Below the pieces are notes generated by a model, which worked only from the letters and a program-made list of their open reading frames with translations, was not told the DNA's origin and searched no databases. From contig OX104127.1 of NCBI GenBank assembly GCA_944470555.2, forward strand, positions 46,862,934 to 46,926,933: DNA of 64,000 nucleotides. Reading direction: 5' to 3'. This document shows, piece by piece, positions 1-10,989 of the stretch. Source of the DNA: Heterobilharzia americana. Taxonomy: Eukaryota; Platyhelminthes; Trematoda; Strigeidida; Schistosomatidae. The position numbers and the translations under genes are program-made. The number at the start of each line of letters is the position of its first letter. Within the stretch, counting starts at the first letter, position 1.

Positions 1-300
1 CCTGACACTTCGACCTGATAGTGTTTTTCACTGTGCGAGTGATCGATGTACCTTTGTATTACGAGGCACGCTGTCAGGAATTTTGATAACTGTAGTTTCT
101 GCCTGTAGGCTGTTGTGAACGGAAACGTCATTTACTATGAGTTTAGCTTCTGAGTAGGCTGGTATCAAACAGTCGATACTAACAGTATCTTCACACCCGT
201 TTCGCTCGATCACATAAAAATTTCCGTGCTGCGAATGAGAGACAAAGAAGCAACACAGTAGAGCAGCCAGGTGGGATAGTATATTTGGTATACATATCAA
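1..300 (-). pseudogene. Gypsy (CsRn1-like) integrase C-terminal fragment
   Basis: The minus strand encodes the tail of a Gypsy polyprotein. The stretch NFYVIERNGCEDTVSIDCL matches the same place in Gypsy element C of this window ([19 protein letters not shown] near 37680). It is followed by a proline-rich tail. A second frame at positions 1-27 reads TLSGRSVR, equivalent to the [10 protein letters not shown] end of element C, so one frameshift separates body and tail. Homology starts near 240 and the fragment runs off the window at 1. No LTR is visible beside it. It is a dead fragment; the family assignment is secure, the extent beyond 240 is not. Confidence 0.8.
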
Positions 301-503
301 AATACCGATGCATGTAGACTAGTCAGTTAAGAGATCGCGTAAGAGCAACTCGACGTGTCTCGACAACGTGCCAAATCGCATATATGCTTTCAGCTCAGCA
401 AGTAGATTCGAACTAAGAAGATCTGTATCAATGGTGAATTTCATCGAACCCACCGGCTATTGATTTTCGGGGGGATTATTAGCCAATACAAATGTAATAT
501 TGA

Positions 504-910
504 TGTTGTGATGCCTCAGTTTTGTATAAAACATTGTCATTGATCTGAACATTTTAACGTGTCATTCGCACATCGTTTTTGCGGTATGACTAATAGTCTA
601 TTTTCTGCCTCAATCGTAATGTAATTCGCTGATTGGTTAACTTTTACTCTTATTATGCGAATTTCTCCAATTGCGGACAAGGTCAGTTTTAATGTGTATA
701 CTTATTCACGTGTTTTGGATTGATTCATTGTTATTATATTATATTCTCGAAGTAATACACTCTCCCATCTGCCAGCTTCGGTCTTCTCTCTATTCGTCCT
801 GGGGTTGCAGTCAGTGTCTCTTGAGTATCAAGTTAGCTGTTAGCTAAGCGTGCGTATTATATTCGTTCTGGAACACATACATATACCATTAGCGCCTCAA
901 ACTCATAACA
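504..910 (+). repeat. 5' LTR of Gypsy element A
   Basis: A 407-bp direct repeat with TG...CA ends, matching 8110-8516 without differences that I could see. The preceding bases ATTGA (499-503) are the left copy of the target duplication. As a 5' LTR it would hold the Pol II promoter; I did not assign a TATA box. Confidence 0.95.
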
Positions 911-928
911 GTGGCGACGGCGATGGGA
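911..928 (+). other. Putative primer-binding site of element A
   Basis: Directly after the LTR end comes GTGGCGACGGCGATGGG. A TGG-starting, GC-rich stretch one base after the LTR is the expected place and look of a tRNA primer-binding site. The tRNA species was not determined. Confidence 0.6.
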
Positions 929-3024
929 TCAAAAATGGACTATTCGATGATGAACAAAATTCTCGAACTACAAATGAAGATTATCGAATTATTAACTCAG
1001 TCCAGAATTCCTGCAGCTGACTCATCGAATCCTACGCAATAACCAAATCTAACGTTGAATGATATCGCTGCTGAATGTCAACGATCGGTGAACCTACAAC
1101 GGGATACAAGTGTAGTCTAATCCGGACGCCAGGGTGATCATGAAGTGCATGCGGTTCGCCAGAAATCGAGTTCCTCTGCATCCTTTTCTGGCCCAAAGAC
1201 CCCTGGTTCTTCGTCTCCTGTTCGTCATCCCGGCAGCCCATACAATACTAGGAGAAACATGAAGAAGACCCCACCGTCTCCCTGCTGGCACTGTGGCACA
1301 TGGCATTTCGTTAAATATTGTCCTTATAAGCAGAATAAATGCAGAGATTGTAATACTGTGGGTCACAAGGACGGATTTTGCAAGCAGCCGCCATCACAAA
1401 GAACAGACAGGTCATCATCTAGTCACCGTCGAAGATGGAAGTCTCAACCAGTTGGCAAATCTTTTAGCCTTACTGCTGCTTTTCAAGCACATGCATCAGC
1501 TCGGAGAAAATATATCACCGTGCAAATAAACAACCATTCAGTACGCCTACAAATCGACACAGCTTCCGATATAACGATTATTTCCAAAAAGCTATGGTGG
1601 AAGATTGGTCGACCTCCTTTCCAGAAAACCGTCCAAACTACGATTAGCGCATGCGGTGGCCGATTACCACTAACAGGTCAGTTATCCTGTGCTGTATCTT
1701 TTCACAATATTTCGATAAATGGAATTTGTTATCTGTCTGACGCAGACTTAAACCTTCTGGGTCTCGACTGGCTTGAAAGTCTGAAACTCGTCGACCTTCC
1801 ACTGAATATGGTGTGCAACAAACTGGAAGCACCGTCAAACCTCACGGCGAGCCTTAATGATATTATTACTGGATATTCAGAGGTATTCCAACCTGGCCTC
1901 GGTCACTGCACCACAACCAAAGCCGTTCTACACCTGAAACCAAATGCATCACCTGTTTTTCGTTTTAGAAGACCCGTCCCATATGCATCGCTTCCCCTCA
2001 TTGAGGCAGAACTGAAATGACTTCAGGAACAGGATGTCATTACTCCAGTATCCCATTCTTCTTGGGCAGCTCCAATCGTCGTCATAAAGAAAGCTAATGG
2101 CTTAATCCGACTATGTGCTGACTTTTCGACAGGGTTAAATGCTGCTTTGGAGCAACACCATTATCCCTTACCTATTCCAGATGATTTATTTACTACTCTA
2201 AGTGGAGGTAAATACTTCGCGAAAATCGATCTAGCGGACGCATACTTACAGGTCGAATTCTATCCAGAATGTCTTGAACTACTAACTATCAATACCCATC
2301 GAGGTCTTTTCCAGTACGATCGTCTGCCATTCGGCATTAAGACTGCCCCTGCTATTTTTCGACAGAACATGGACACTATGCTAGCAGGCATACCAGGTGT
2401 TGCTGCATACTTTGACGACGTTATAATAGTTGCCACCTGTTCAGCGGAATTAACGAATCGAATACGGTTGGTCCTACAGCGAATCCAAGACAACGGCCTT
2501 CGACTCAGAAAGAAGAAATGTCAATTATTCCTAAAGTCAGTAAAATATTTAGGTTTTATCTTTAATGCATCTGGTAGACGTCCCGATCCTGAAAACAATC
2601 GTGCTATACAGCAGATGCCCACGCCAACAGGTGTCGCGGCTCTCCGAACCTTTCTTGGTCTCATCAGTTACTATTCGGCATTCTTGCCCTCCCTACATGA
2701 TATACGGGGACCTTTGAATCATCTCCTACCCAAGGATGCTACATGGTCCTGGTCGAGAGAATGTGAAACGGCTATAGAACGACTCAAGTCCACTCTCAGC
2801 TCTGATCTCCTGTTAACGCATTTTGACCAATAGCTACCAATCGTCGTTGCCGCAGATGCTTCCACCGCTGGTTTTGGGGCTGTCCTATTGCACGAATATC
2901 CGTATGATTCACAAAAAGCTGTCATACATGCATCTGGATCACTCACTTCAGCAGAAAAACGCTGCTCACAGACGGAGAAGGAAGGACTTGCCTTAGTTTT
3001 CGCGGTCAGATGCTTCCACAATAT
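923..3024 (+). pseudogene. Element A gag-protease-RT-RNase H (5' part), disabled
   Basis: One continuous frame runs from ATG 923 to the nested insertion, broken by four in-frame stops: TAA 1040, TAA 1118, TGA 2018 and TAG 2831. The Gag part is very short, so most of Gag has been deleted. A CCHC zinc knuckle (CRDCNTVGHKDGFC, near 1340) precedes a retroviral-type aspartic protease with LQIDTASDITII, where the usual DTGA is DTAS. RT shows KIDLADAYLQV, LPFGIKTAPAIF and the catalytic AYFDDVIIVA box (about 2405-2435). RNase H begins with VAADASTAGFGAVL after the 2831 stop and is cut at about 3020. It is clearly a Ty3/Gypsy Pol and non-functional here. Confidence 0.92.
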
Positions 3025-3456
3025 TGTAGTGCACCTTCCTGGCACCAAAATATAACTAGGGCTAAAATAAATAGTTTAAATTAAATTAACTAAATAAATC
3101 TCTAGCTTGCCTCCGGATGCTTAGGGTGTTTTAAGTTTTGTTTTAACGAGCATGCATCCGAGCAGGCTTGGACGCCATTTTTGCGCTCCATTGTGCTGAT
3201 CACCACGCACGTACTCCGAGTCCCTAGTTCAGCCTTACAAGCCAGATAAGTTGATTAAACTTTTCCCTCATTCATTATTATAACATTTACCTTAAATACA
3301 TAGCTCCTTTAAATACATTGCGTATCAGTTCTTTTGATTTGTGTTTTGTTACCAGTACTTACACGTTAGGTAAAGTACTGGTTAAGCAGGTACTAGAGCA
3401 CATCAAATTAAGTAGGGTTGATCAAACGTTACGGAATTGTAACACGCATCCCTACA
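3025..3456 (+). repeat. Putative 5' LTR of element B
   Basis: The segment starts TGTAGTGCACC and ends CATCCCTACA, directly where element A coding stops and just before a primer-site-like sequence. No second copy exists in the window to confirm its borders, so they rest on TG...CA ends and context. It holds short inverted sequences around 3352-3385 (ACCAGTACTT / AAGTACTGGT). Confidence 0.6.
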
Positions 3457-3460
3457 AAAA

Positions 3461-3480
3461 TTGGTGAGCCCGAGTATCAC
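3461..3480 (+). other. Putative primer-binding site of element B
   Basis: TTGGTGAGCCCGAGTATCAC follows the LTR by four bases. Element C has a similar TTGGTTAGCCCAAC after its LTR. Known CsRn1 elements prime with tRNA-Trp, and this sequence resembles that site imperfectly; the tRNA identity is inference. Confidence 0.5.
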
Positions 3481-3644
3481 TTCTTATTTTGTCTAGTACC
3501 TTTGTTCTCTTGCGTTGATTTGTCTGGCCTAATTTTGTTTTTGGCACGTCTAGCGTTTTTTTTATATTATTGCACTCCTCATTGGTTATTTTTGCATTGT
3601 AATTTTTTTATTATCACTATCGTGCCTCGTTAATTCCCTGATCA

Positions 3645-4480
3645 ATGGCGGATAACGACTCGACTGCGCAGATGGCCGTAACCCTCCAGCTTCCCACCTT
3701 CTGGGCCCACAGACCATCTGCATGGTTCTCCCATGTGGAAGCTCAGTTTGCCTTGAGACACATTCAATCACAAGAAACTAAGTCCAACTTAGTCATCGTC
3801 AGCTTACCGGAAAATGTGATTGAAGACGTGTCAGATGTGCTAGATGACCCAGCACCGAATCTTTACGATCGCCTCAAAACCGCCCTCATCAAACGTGTTG
3901 CACTTACTGACCAGCAGAAAGTGCAAGAACTTTTCAGGGATGTGCATCTGGGTGATCGCAAGCCGACGCAACTGCTTCGTCAGATGAAGCAGCTGATTGC
4001 TGACTTCAACATTGATGAAGCATTTCTCAAGCAACTGTGGTTACAGAGGTTACCACAGTCGGTTCAAGGGATCCTCGCACCCTTCCATAAGTGTCCCTTA
4101 ATAGAGCTGGCGGAAGCGGCTGACAGAGCTGTGGATGCTACGAAACCCAACACTAGTATCTCAGCTGCACTGTCTACTGCCACGGATTCGTTCAAAAATC
4201 CTCCCTCGGCTGTTGAGCCAACAAGTTTCGATGTTATAACTCACATCTCAAAATTGTATGAGAGTTGTGCAGCATCAGGAACGAAATGCGGTCTGGTAGT
4301 TCTTACAAAGGTCGCACGTCTCGCTCGCGCAACAGGTCTGCCTCCCGTACCGGTAGCAGACGTTCCAAATCGCGACAATCACAACCCAGGTTGTGCTGGT
4401 ACCATAAACGTTATGGTGCCAATGCCAAAAAGTGCACTCGACCTTGCACCTTCGAGGCTAACCAGGCGGGAAACGTGTGA
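3645..4480 (+). pseudogene. Element B Gag, frameshifted
   Basis: The frame opens at ATG 3645 with MADNDSTAQMAVTLQLPTF and shows a typical Gypsy Gag core (LPTFWAHRPSAWFSHVEAQF, then LTDQQKVQELFRDVHLGDRK). A one-base shift near 4255-4265 moves the C-terminus to another frame. That part is Arg/Ser-rich (RSRNRSASRTGSRRSKS) and ends in LCWYHKRYGANAKKCTRPC, the CHCC-type box that stands in for the CCHC knuckle in CsRn1-clade Gag. It ends at TGA 4478. The box and the match to the Gag of element C place both in one clade. Confidence 0.85.
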
Positions 4481-6534
4481 GCCAGCACGTGACGGCGACT
4501 AACGTCGCTGGCGAGCCACTTCCATGTCGCCTCTTCTTCGTCACTGATCGACATTCTGGGATACGCTTCCTAGTTGACACTGGGGCAGAAGCTAGCGTCA
4601 TCCCACCTACGAAGGAAGAGCGTCTGCGGCCAATGTCTCTGCAACTTCGTGCCGCCAACGGTTCGCCCATCACAACCTATGGTCGGAGATTCCTCGATCT
4701 CAACCTTGGATTGCGTCGTCCCTTTCGTTGGGTTTTCATAGTGGCAGATGTGACCACCGGCATTATTGGTATGGATCTCTTGCAGCACTATCAGCTGCTG
4801 GTAGATGCTGGCAAGCATAAGTTGATAGATTCTACCACAACACTCTCTGTTTCCGGTATAGTCACAAAGACGCCGCCCCTCAGTCCCGTGTACTGCACGA
4901 CGGACGCTTCTAGTCCCTACGCGTCTATCATTCAGTCCTTTCCGGATGTCTTTAAGCCAAGTCGTTGTGTCCCTTGTGTGACTTCGAACGTTTCTCATCA
5001 CATAACGACGACTGGCCCGCCAGTGTTTGCGAAACCACGGCGATTATCCCCGGAGAAACTGCGTGCTGTAAAAGCCGAGTTCGAACACATGCTTGAAATG
5101 GGAATAATCAGACCATCCAACAGTCCATGGTCTTCACCCTTGCATGTGGTACCCAAGAACAATGGCATGGACTGGAGGCCTTGTGGTGACTACCGAAGGC
5201 TCAACGCTAAAACGATTCCAGATCGTTACCCAGTCCCTCACATTCACGACTTGACTGCATCTTTAAAAGGCTCGGTTATCTTCAGTAAGCTTGACTTGAC
5301 GCGTGCATATCATCAGATCCCGGTTCATCCTGATGATGTTCCCAAGACAGCCGTCATTACACCGTTTGGTCTTTTTGAGTTCCTCCGTATGCCTTTTGGT
5401 CTTCGCAATGCAGCACAAACCTTCCAACGTTTTATTCACGATGTTTTACGTGGACTCGATTTCGCCTATGCCTACCTAGACGATATACTAATCGCTAGTC
5501 CTGACGAAGACACCCATTTTAACCACTTGAAACAGGTTTTCGCCAGACTGTCAGAGCATTCGATGACAGTCAACCTGGCCAAATGCCAAATTGGCGTTCG
5601 TTCACTAAAATTTTTGGGACACGTTATCGACGAGCAAGGCATTCGCCCACTACCTGAAAAGGTACAGGCGATCCAAGACTTCCCAGTCCCAGCGTCACTT
5701 AAAGCTCTGCGTGTGTTTCTGGGTATGGTGAGCTATTATCGTCGCTTCATTCCCCAATGTGCACACATTTTGACTGCACTGACCGACCTGCTGAAAAGTA
5801 AATGTAAAACTTTCAGCTTGACTCCGGAGGCACTAGAAGCATTTCGCAAGATCAAAACCGCAATAGCAGACGCCACGATGCTGGTGCATCAAGACGTAAA
5901 CCTACCTCTCAGCATTGCGGTTGACGCCTCTAACACGGCCATTGGAGCTGTGTTGCAACAACTTTCGGATCACACTTGGATCCCAGTTGCATTCTTCTCT
6001 CGGAAGTTATCCACCTGCGAAATGCGGTACAGCACTTTCGGCAGGGAACTGCTCGCCATATATGCCTCAGTGAAACATTTTCGTCATTTTGTGGAAGGTC
6101 GTGACTTCATCATCTTTACCGACCATAAACCTCTGACGTATGCCTTACACACCACTACTGACAGATATTCACCGCGTGAATTACGTCACCTAGATTATAT
6201 TTCGCAATTCACGTCGGACATCCGTCATATTTCTGGTGCGAATAACCCTGTCGCGGACGCACTGTCTCGCGTTTGCACCACTACTTTGCCTCGAGCAGTC
6301 GACTTACGGAAGATTGCCGAACTTCAGGATTCAGACGAGGAGATTGAAAAACTTCAACACTCATCCTCTCTGAAGATACAGCGTCTACCGCTCCTGAACA
6401 GTGAAGTGTCAATATTGTGCGACACCTCCACAGGCACACCCAGACCCTTGCCGCCGGACTCCCAACAGACTCGTTTAGTCGCGCGTATCCTGAACCTTCT
6501 AAAAGAGCCACGTCTAGTAACACTGATCCAGTAA
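4477..6534 (+). pseudogene. Element B Pol: protease-RT-RNase H, integrase deleted
   Basis: A long open frame overlaps the end of Gag in another frame. The protease shows [13 protein letters not shown] (Asp near 4575). RT shows [36 protein letters not shown] and an intact catalytic YLDDILIAS (5473-5499). RNase H shows [36 protein letters not shown] and the [10 protein letters not shown] strand. After [17 protein letters not shown] (about 6415-6470), where element C continues into the integrase zinc finger, the sequence jumps to a polyprotein tail, and this frame ends at TAA 6532. RT and RNase H look chemically complete, but without integrase the element is dead as a unit. Confidence 0.9.
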
Positions 6535-6600
6535 CCTCTACACGTGCTGGGAGGCGTGTACATTGGCCCAAGCGATACGCCGATTTCGTTAATTCGTTAA
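6470..6600 (+). pseudogene. Element B polyprotein C-terminal tail
   Basis: In a frame different from the upstream Pol, the sequence encodes TSTRAGRRVHWPKRYADFV followed by NSL and a stop near 6597. The same TR(A/S)GR-V-(H/R)-(W/F)P signature ends Pol of element C ([18 protein letters not shown]). It marks the right end of the roughly 1.3-kb integrase deletion; the deletion size is estimated from element C. Confidence 0.75.
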
Positions 6601-8075
6601 TCGCGGTGTTCAAGCTCCTTTCGCCAACAGACTTCAACGGTGGGCGTTAACACTATCGGGCTATGATTTCGATAATAAATATTGCCGAACAGAAGACTTT
6701 GGACATGCAGGCGCACTTTCAAGGCTTATAATTGAGTATCCTACACCTAACGAAGATGCAGTGATCGCCTTAGTATCTACAAAGGATTACGCAGTTAACC
6801 TACTGAACTGTGCCGTCCGCGCACTTCCTTTCACTTCAGCTCAAGTGGGAAATGAATCCTGCAAGGATCATATCATACAGAAAGTCATGCATTAAGTCCA
6901 GACGAAATGGCGGCAAAAATCGTTTGCCGGTGACCTGAAACAGCTGTTCTGCAGAAGAGAATTCCTTTGTGTCGTCGGCAACTACCTCATGTTCGGAGAA
7001 CGTGTAGTGATCCCCCAGTCTCTTCGTGCAACACCCCTAAAACAGTTTCACACTGGTCATCCAGGAGTGGAACGTATGAAAGCCATCGCCAGAAGTTATG
7101 CTTATTGGCCTAATATGGACCCTGATATAGCTGAATTCGTCAGTCGCTGCGCATCATGTCAGAAGGCAGCTAAGAATCCTCCACGTCTTCCGCCAAAGAG
7201 TTGGCCATTACCAGATCAACCTTGGTCTAGAATTCATATCGATTTCGCAGGTCCATTACATGGAACCTACTACCTGATTGTTGTTGATGCTTATTCCAAG
7301 TGGCCGGAGATTGTTGCAGTATCAACCGTATCATCACGCCGAACAATCGCGGCTCTTAAAAATATTTTCATCTACCATGGGTTGCCCGAGACCATTGTTT
7401 CCGATAATGGGTCGCAATTCACCTCCCATGAGTTCGCAGAGTTTTGCAGTGTGAATGCAATCCATCACATTCGTACACCACTGTACCATCCGCAATCCAA
7501 TGGCCAGGCAGAAAGATTTGTGGATACCTTTAAGCGAGCTCTCCTTAAAGCCGAAGGAGGAGGAGACACGGATGTTACACAACAATTTCCATTCATTTAT
7601 CGCTCAGCGCAAAATGACGCCCTACCAGACCACAAATCTCTTGCAGAAGTTTTAATGGGAAGGAAGCTACGTACGCCACACCACGCAATGCTACCACCAC
7701 GTCGTGCACAGACAACGCAAACGGTGGGATCACATTTTAACAAAGGATACTCCGTCTACGTACGAGACCACAGGCCAGGACATGGCATGTGGACGGAAGG
7801 TGTTGTCATGGGAAGACGTGGGAGTGTGATGTACGATATAATGGTGGATCAGGAGAAATGGGAGAGACAAGAATCAGATGCGTCACAGAAAAGCCAATCA
7901 ACCAGAGAATCCAACCATACCACTCGATATTCTGCTGGATACGTTTAATTTGCCAACAACGACGAAAAAGCCCGAGCCCAAACTCAGCAATGAGCCCCTC
8001 CCCAGAAGATGTATGGGTCGGAAGCGGTCCCAAACAGTGCGGTTCCAACTGGATCCCAAAAAGCGAAGGTATTAA
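6600..8075 (+). pseudogene. Element A RNase H end plus integrase
   Basis: Element A resumes with FANRLQRWALTLSGYDFDNK, the end of RNase H, then the linker with one stop (TAA 6893). Integrase occupies about 6989-7948. Its N-terminal zinc-binding part has FHTGHPGVERM and CASC. The catalytic triad is visible as IHIDFAGPL (Asp), IVSDNGSQF (Asp) and NGQAERFV (Glu). A frameshift near 7870 shifts the C-terminus, which continues to TAA 8073 and ends TVRFQLDPKKRRY, a usual Gypsy Pol ending. The catalytic core is open, but with the upstream lesions no polyprotein can form. Confidence 0.9.
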
Positions 8076-8092
8076 AGTTTTCTGATTTTTTT

Positions 8093-8109
8093 TCTCAAAA
8101 AGAGTGAGG
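8093..8109 (+). other. Polypurine tract of element A
   Basis: CTCAAAAAGAGTGAGG(TG) sits immediately before the 3' LTR. A purine run in this position primes plus-strand synthesis in LTR elements. It is imperfect, with one T. Confidence 0.6.
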
Positions 8110-8516
8110 TGTTGTGATGCCTCAGTTTTGTATAAAACATTGTCATTGATCTGAACATTTTAACGTGTCATTCGCACATCGTTTTTGCGGTATGACTAAT
8201 AGTCTATTTTCTGCCTCAATCGTAATGTAATTCGCTGATTGGTTAACTTTTACTCTTATTATGCGAATTTCTCCAATTGCGGACAAGGTCAGTTTTAATG
8301 TGTATACTTATTCACGTGTTTTGGATTGATTCATTGTTATTATATTATATTCTCGAAGTAATACACTCTCCCATCTGCCAGCTTCGGTCTTCTCTCTATT
8401 CGTCCTGGGGTTGCAGTCAGTGTCTCTTGAGTATCAAGTTAGCTGTTAGCTAAGCGTGCGTATTATATTCGTTCTGGAACACATACATATACCATTAGCG
8501 CCTCAAACTCATAACA
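8110..8516 (+). repeat. 3' LTR of Gypsy element A
   Basis: A 407-bp direct copy of 504-910. It is followed by ATTGA (8517-8521), the right target duplication. Confidence 0.95.
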
Positions 8517-10535
8517 ATTGATAAAGCTTCATTTCTTCAGGGAAATTAACAGTAAGGTTTTGGTCTTACGAAATGAAAATTTAGATGTTACAATCTTATC
8601 TTTTCCTTGTACAGTCTACTCATTATTTTCACCACGGTAAGACTCTAAAAGGATTACGGAAACACTCTGCATGGCTACCCACACTGCTGTCAAAATAAAA
8701 GATAGGTTACCTGAACTTCACGTTTTTATTTTCATCAACTTCCATAGATCCTTCTCAATAATATTCAAACATAAACCAAACCATAAGTCAAGTGAAAATA
8801 TTGATATTGGTTACTTTTGAATGTGTCGTGTATAAGTTTACTGTGATTAGACTACTTGCCTATGCATTTTCTGTTTGGTTAATTTGTTTCATCGTGATAT
8901 CTATATTTGTACAATTCTCTTTTTTCAGAAATGTTTTCTTTATGCGCATTTGTTGGAATTCATATTTTAGTTTGCTGCTATCAAAGTGTTACTGGTTACT
9001 TTTCACATTTCGTTATCTGTTATGTTACTTCACTTTCTGTATCTAATAGAAATATAATTGGATTTATACGCAATTAAGATTTGTTTTAGCAAAATGAATG
9101 CGTAAGATTATCTAAGAAACACTGTTTCTAGTCCAGTGGTGAGATGTGACAAATAAAAAAGACAGTTGAATTATCAAAACTATTTTTGAGGTTCAAATGA
9201 TTTTATTAAAAGGTGACAGAACGCGCTTTTTCTGTTTATTTTTGCAGTTGCTTAGGTATAGGTTAATTACGTTTAGCTGAACTGATAAGAAAGTAAAATG
9301 ATTTTCTGCTAAATGCATTCATTATGTCAATCACAATTTGACATTCTTGCTTGAAAAAGATAACGAAACGTTCCATAATTTGATAAAACATAGTTTGCTG
9401 TGAAACGGAATATAAGTAGTAGCATTTTCACACTTCTGGTTTTCTTTGAATAACTGCAAAGTTAATCATTTCAAAACTTATCGAAAATAACTGAAAAAGT
9501 ATAGTAGAAAAGAATGGATTTAAACTTATTGTGCTTAAAACTTGTGAGTGCATGAACATAACTTTTACGAAACAGAACTGATGTCATATATATTTCCATT
9601 ATGCTCATTATTTCCTCTACGTAATTCTTTAGCAACTAAAGTTTTTTGAGAAGTGTTTGATTTTTGTACACCCTTACAGTCATTGCTACGAACGGTTTAC
9701 GTTAGGATTCAGATATTCTTATTACCGATATTTAGTAGTTAGATGATGATTTTGCAAATAGTATCAATAGTATTTTACCATGGTTGTATTTTCTGCTATC
9801 AGTGTTGCAATGCAATAAAGCAGGAGATATCTAAAAATCTACGAAAGCATTAAAATAATAATGTACACACGATATTTCACGCTCATTTGCAGTAATCAAT
9901 TGTAACATAAATACAGTAAATTAAAAATGGACTTGAATCACACTTGACATCCTAGCCAAATAAAACACTGAGCAGTTTATCAGTTCCTTCCTCTTGAACA
10001 TGTAGAGTTTGAAAAATTCTTGAACTTCAGTATCTTTGTAACGTTTTCCCATGAGTTGGATTCAAATTCCGTAATTTTATATTTGTCTACTTGTACACAC
10101 CACATATTATCTTCCATGCAGTTACTTCACATTGGATAAATCCATAATATGCACAGCTGTATTCCTTGTAAATGATGTTTACACTGTTTATTGTTTTCCT
10201 TCACCATACACATTACACACCCTACATTTCCTATAATTTTTTTTTCCAAATTGGAGCTAGGTAACAAGGTGTTTGTTCATCGGGTGTCTTCATTTTCTTC
10301 CATAGCCTTCAATTATAATGACACAGATAAATAACTTGCCTTAACTATTACACCTAGTTGCGCTCAAAATTCTGTATACGATCATTAGTGAAATTAAATT
10401 CAGGATATTTACTGGAGTGTAAACCGTCAGTCTCAAGCAAACACTGCCAACTTAGGCTATACGAAGTCCGATTAGGTTCAGAAGACGTTTAAAAGATAAA
10501 CCAGTGTTGAGTATTAGTGTTGTTCTTTTCGCTCA
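8517..10535. other. AT-rich DNA, no gene recognised
   Basis: About 2 kb of AT-rich sequence. The longest open frame (8792-9046) encodes a hydrophobic, low-complexity peptide as expected by chance in T-rich DNA. I see no domain, splice structure or repeat match inside the window. Confidence 0.6.
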
Positions 10536-10537
10536 CT

Positions 10538-10640
10538 GGGAGGCAGGTACACCCAGCTAACGAGTCCCATATAGGACGAAAGGCTCGTCCTAGATTCCAC
10601 TGCTAACCACTATCCGTCATTGATATACAATGCTGAGTCT
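10538..10640 (+). ncRNA. Relic SM-alpha-like retroposon with hammerhead ribozyme core
   Basis: CAGCTAACGAG (10555-10565) is followed by stem II GTCC/GGAC closing a CATATA loop. Then come the conserved GAAA (10578-10581) and GGCTCGTCCTAGATTCCAC. This is the architecture of the hammerhead ribozyme carried by the SM-alpha retroposons of schistosomes, whose first core box is CTGATGAG. Here the box is CTAACGAG, two changes at universally conserved bases, so self-cleavage is unlikely. The tRNA-like head seen in the copy at 63005-63178 is not recognisable upstream, so this copy is probably 5'-truncated. The comparison is from family knowledge. Confidence 0.65.
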
Positions 10641-10985
10641 ATTTTGCCTATCTACTACTGTGCCCATCTTCACTCTACGACAAGCTGTATCTATTGTCAA
10701 CCGACTACCCAGCCATCCTTTCTGTCTGACTGACACTTTCATTGTTTTCGTTATGATTCTTATTCCTGTCTGTTACCTTGCAATTGTAGCCATTCTGATT
10801 GCCTGTCTTTGTTTTCCTGATTTCTTCTGTGTATGGACTGGTCATAATCGTTTGTCTAGTCTGCTTGTTGAGAAGTGAGCTCTTAATTTCGATTGTACAT
10901 TATTCACCTAAATCTTACTGGTTTTCTTTGTAGTTGATTCAGCGATTCCCTCCAAGGAGGCGCCACAGCTGAGAGTATTGATTGT
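10641..10985. other. No gene recognised
   Basis: T/C-rich sequence continuing from the hammerhead unit; it may be the 3' part of that retroposon. The open frame at 10630-10878 is hydrophobic and matches nothing I know. Confidence 0.4.
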
Positions 10986-10989
10986 CATT

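Larger units (their letters stand above)
3025..6600 (+). mobile_element. Gypsy element B, nested in element A, CsRn1-like
   Basis: Sequence between the two halves of element A's RNase H forms an independent Gypsy. It has a putative 5' LTR (3025-3456), a primer-site-like sequence, Gag, and protease-RT-RNase H. Its integrase is almost wholly deleted, and the reading jumps near 6475 to the polyprotein tail (TRAGRRVHWPKRYADF, other frame). No 3' LTR follows. At about 6595-6610 the sequence returns to element A RNase H (NRGVQAPFANRLQRW). About 30 codons of element A appear lost at the junction, so a deletion removed the B 3' LTR together with part of A. Confidence 0.85.
504..8516 (+). mobile_element. 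Gypsy element A, LTR retrotransposon with nested insertion
   Basis: Two 407-bp direct repeats (504-910 and 8110-8516) begin TGTTGTG and end ATAACA. The element is flanked by the 5-bp duplication ATTGA (499-503 and 8517-8521). Between the LTRs lie, in order, a Gag remnant, aspartic protease, reverse transcriptase, RNase H and integrase, the Ty3/Gypsy order. The RNase H is interrupted by a second Gypsy (element B) from 3025 to about 6600. The coding frame also carries several stops. By eye the LTRs are identical, which means a recent insertion, yet the interior is broken. The element cannot encode its own proteins. Confidence 0.93.

Noticed and set aside
3352..3385. ACCAGTACTT / AAGTACTGGT inverted pair in the element B LTR as an operator
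   Set aside because: A short palindrome inside a single LTR copy with no comparison available; no basis for a regulatory claim.
8792..9046. 84-codon hydrophobic ORF as a membrane protein gene
   Set aside because: Low-complexity, T-rich frame in AT-rich DNA without splice context, start context or homologue that I recognise.
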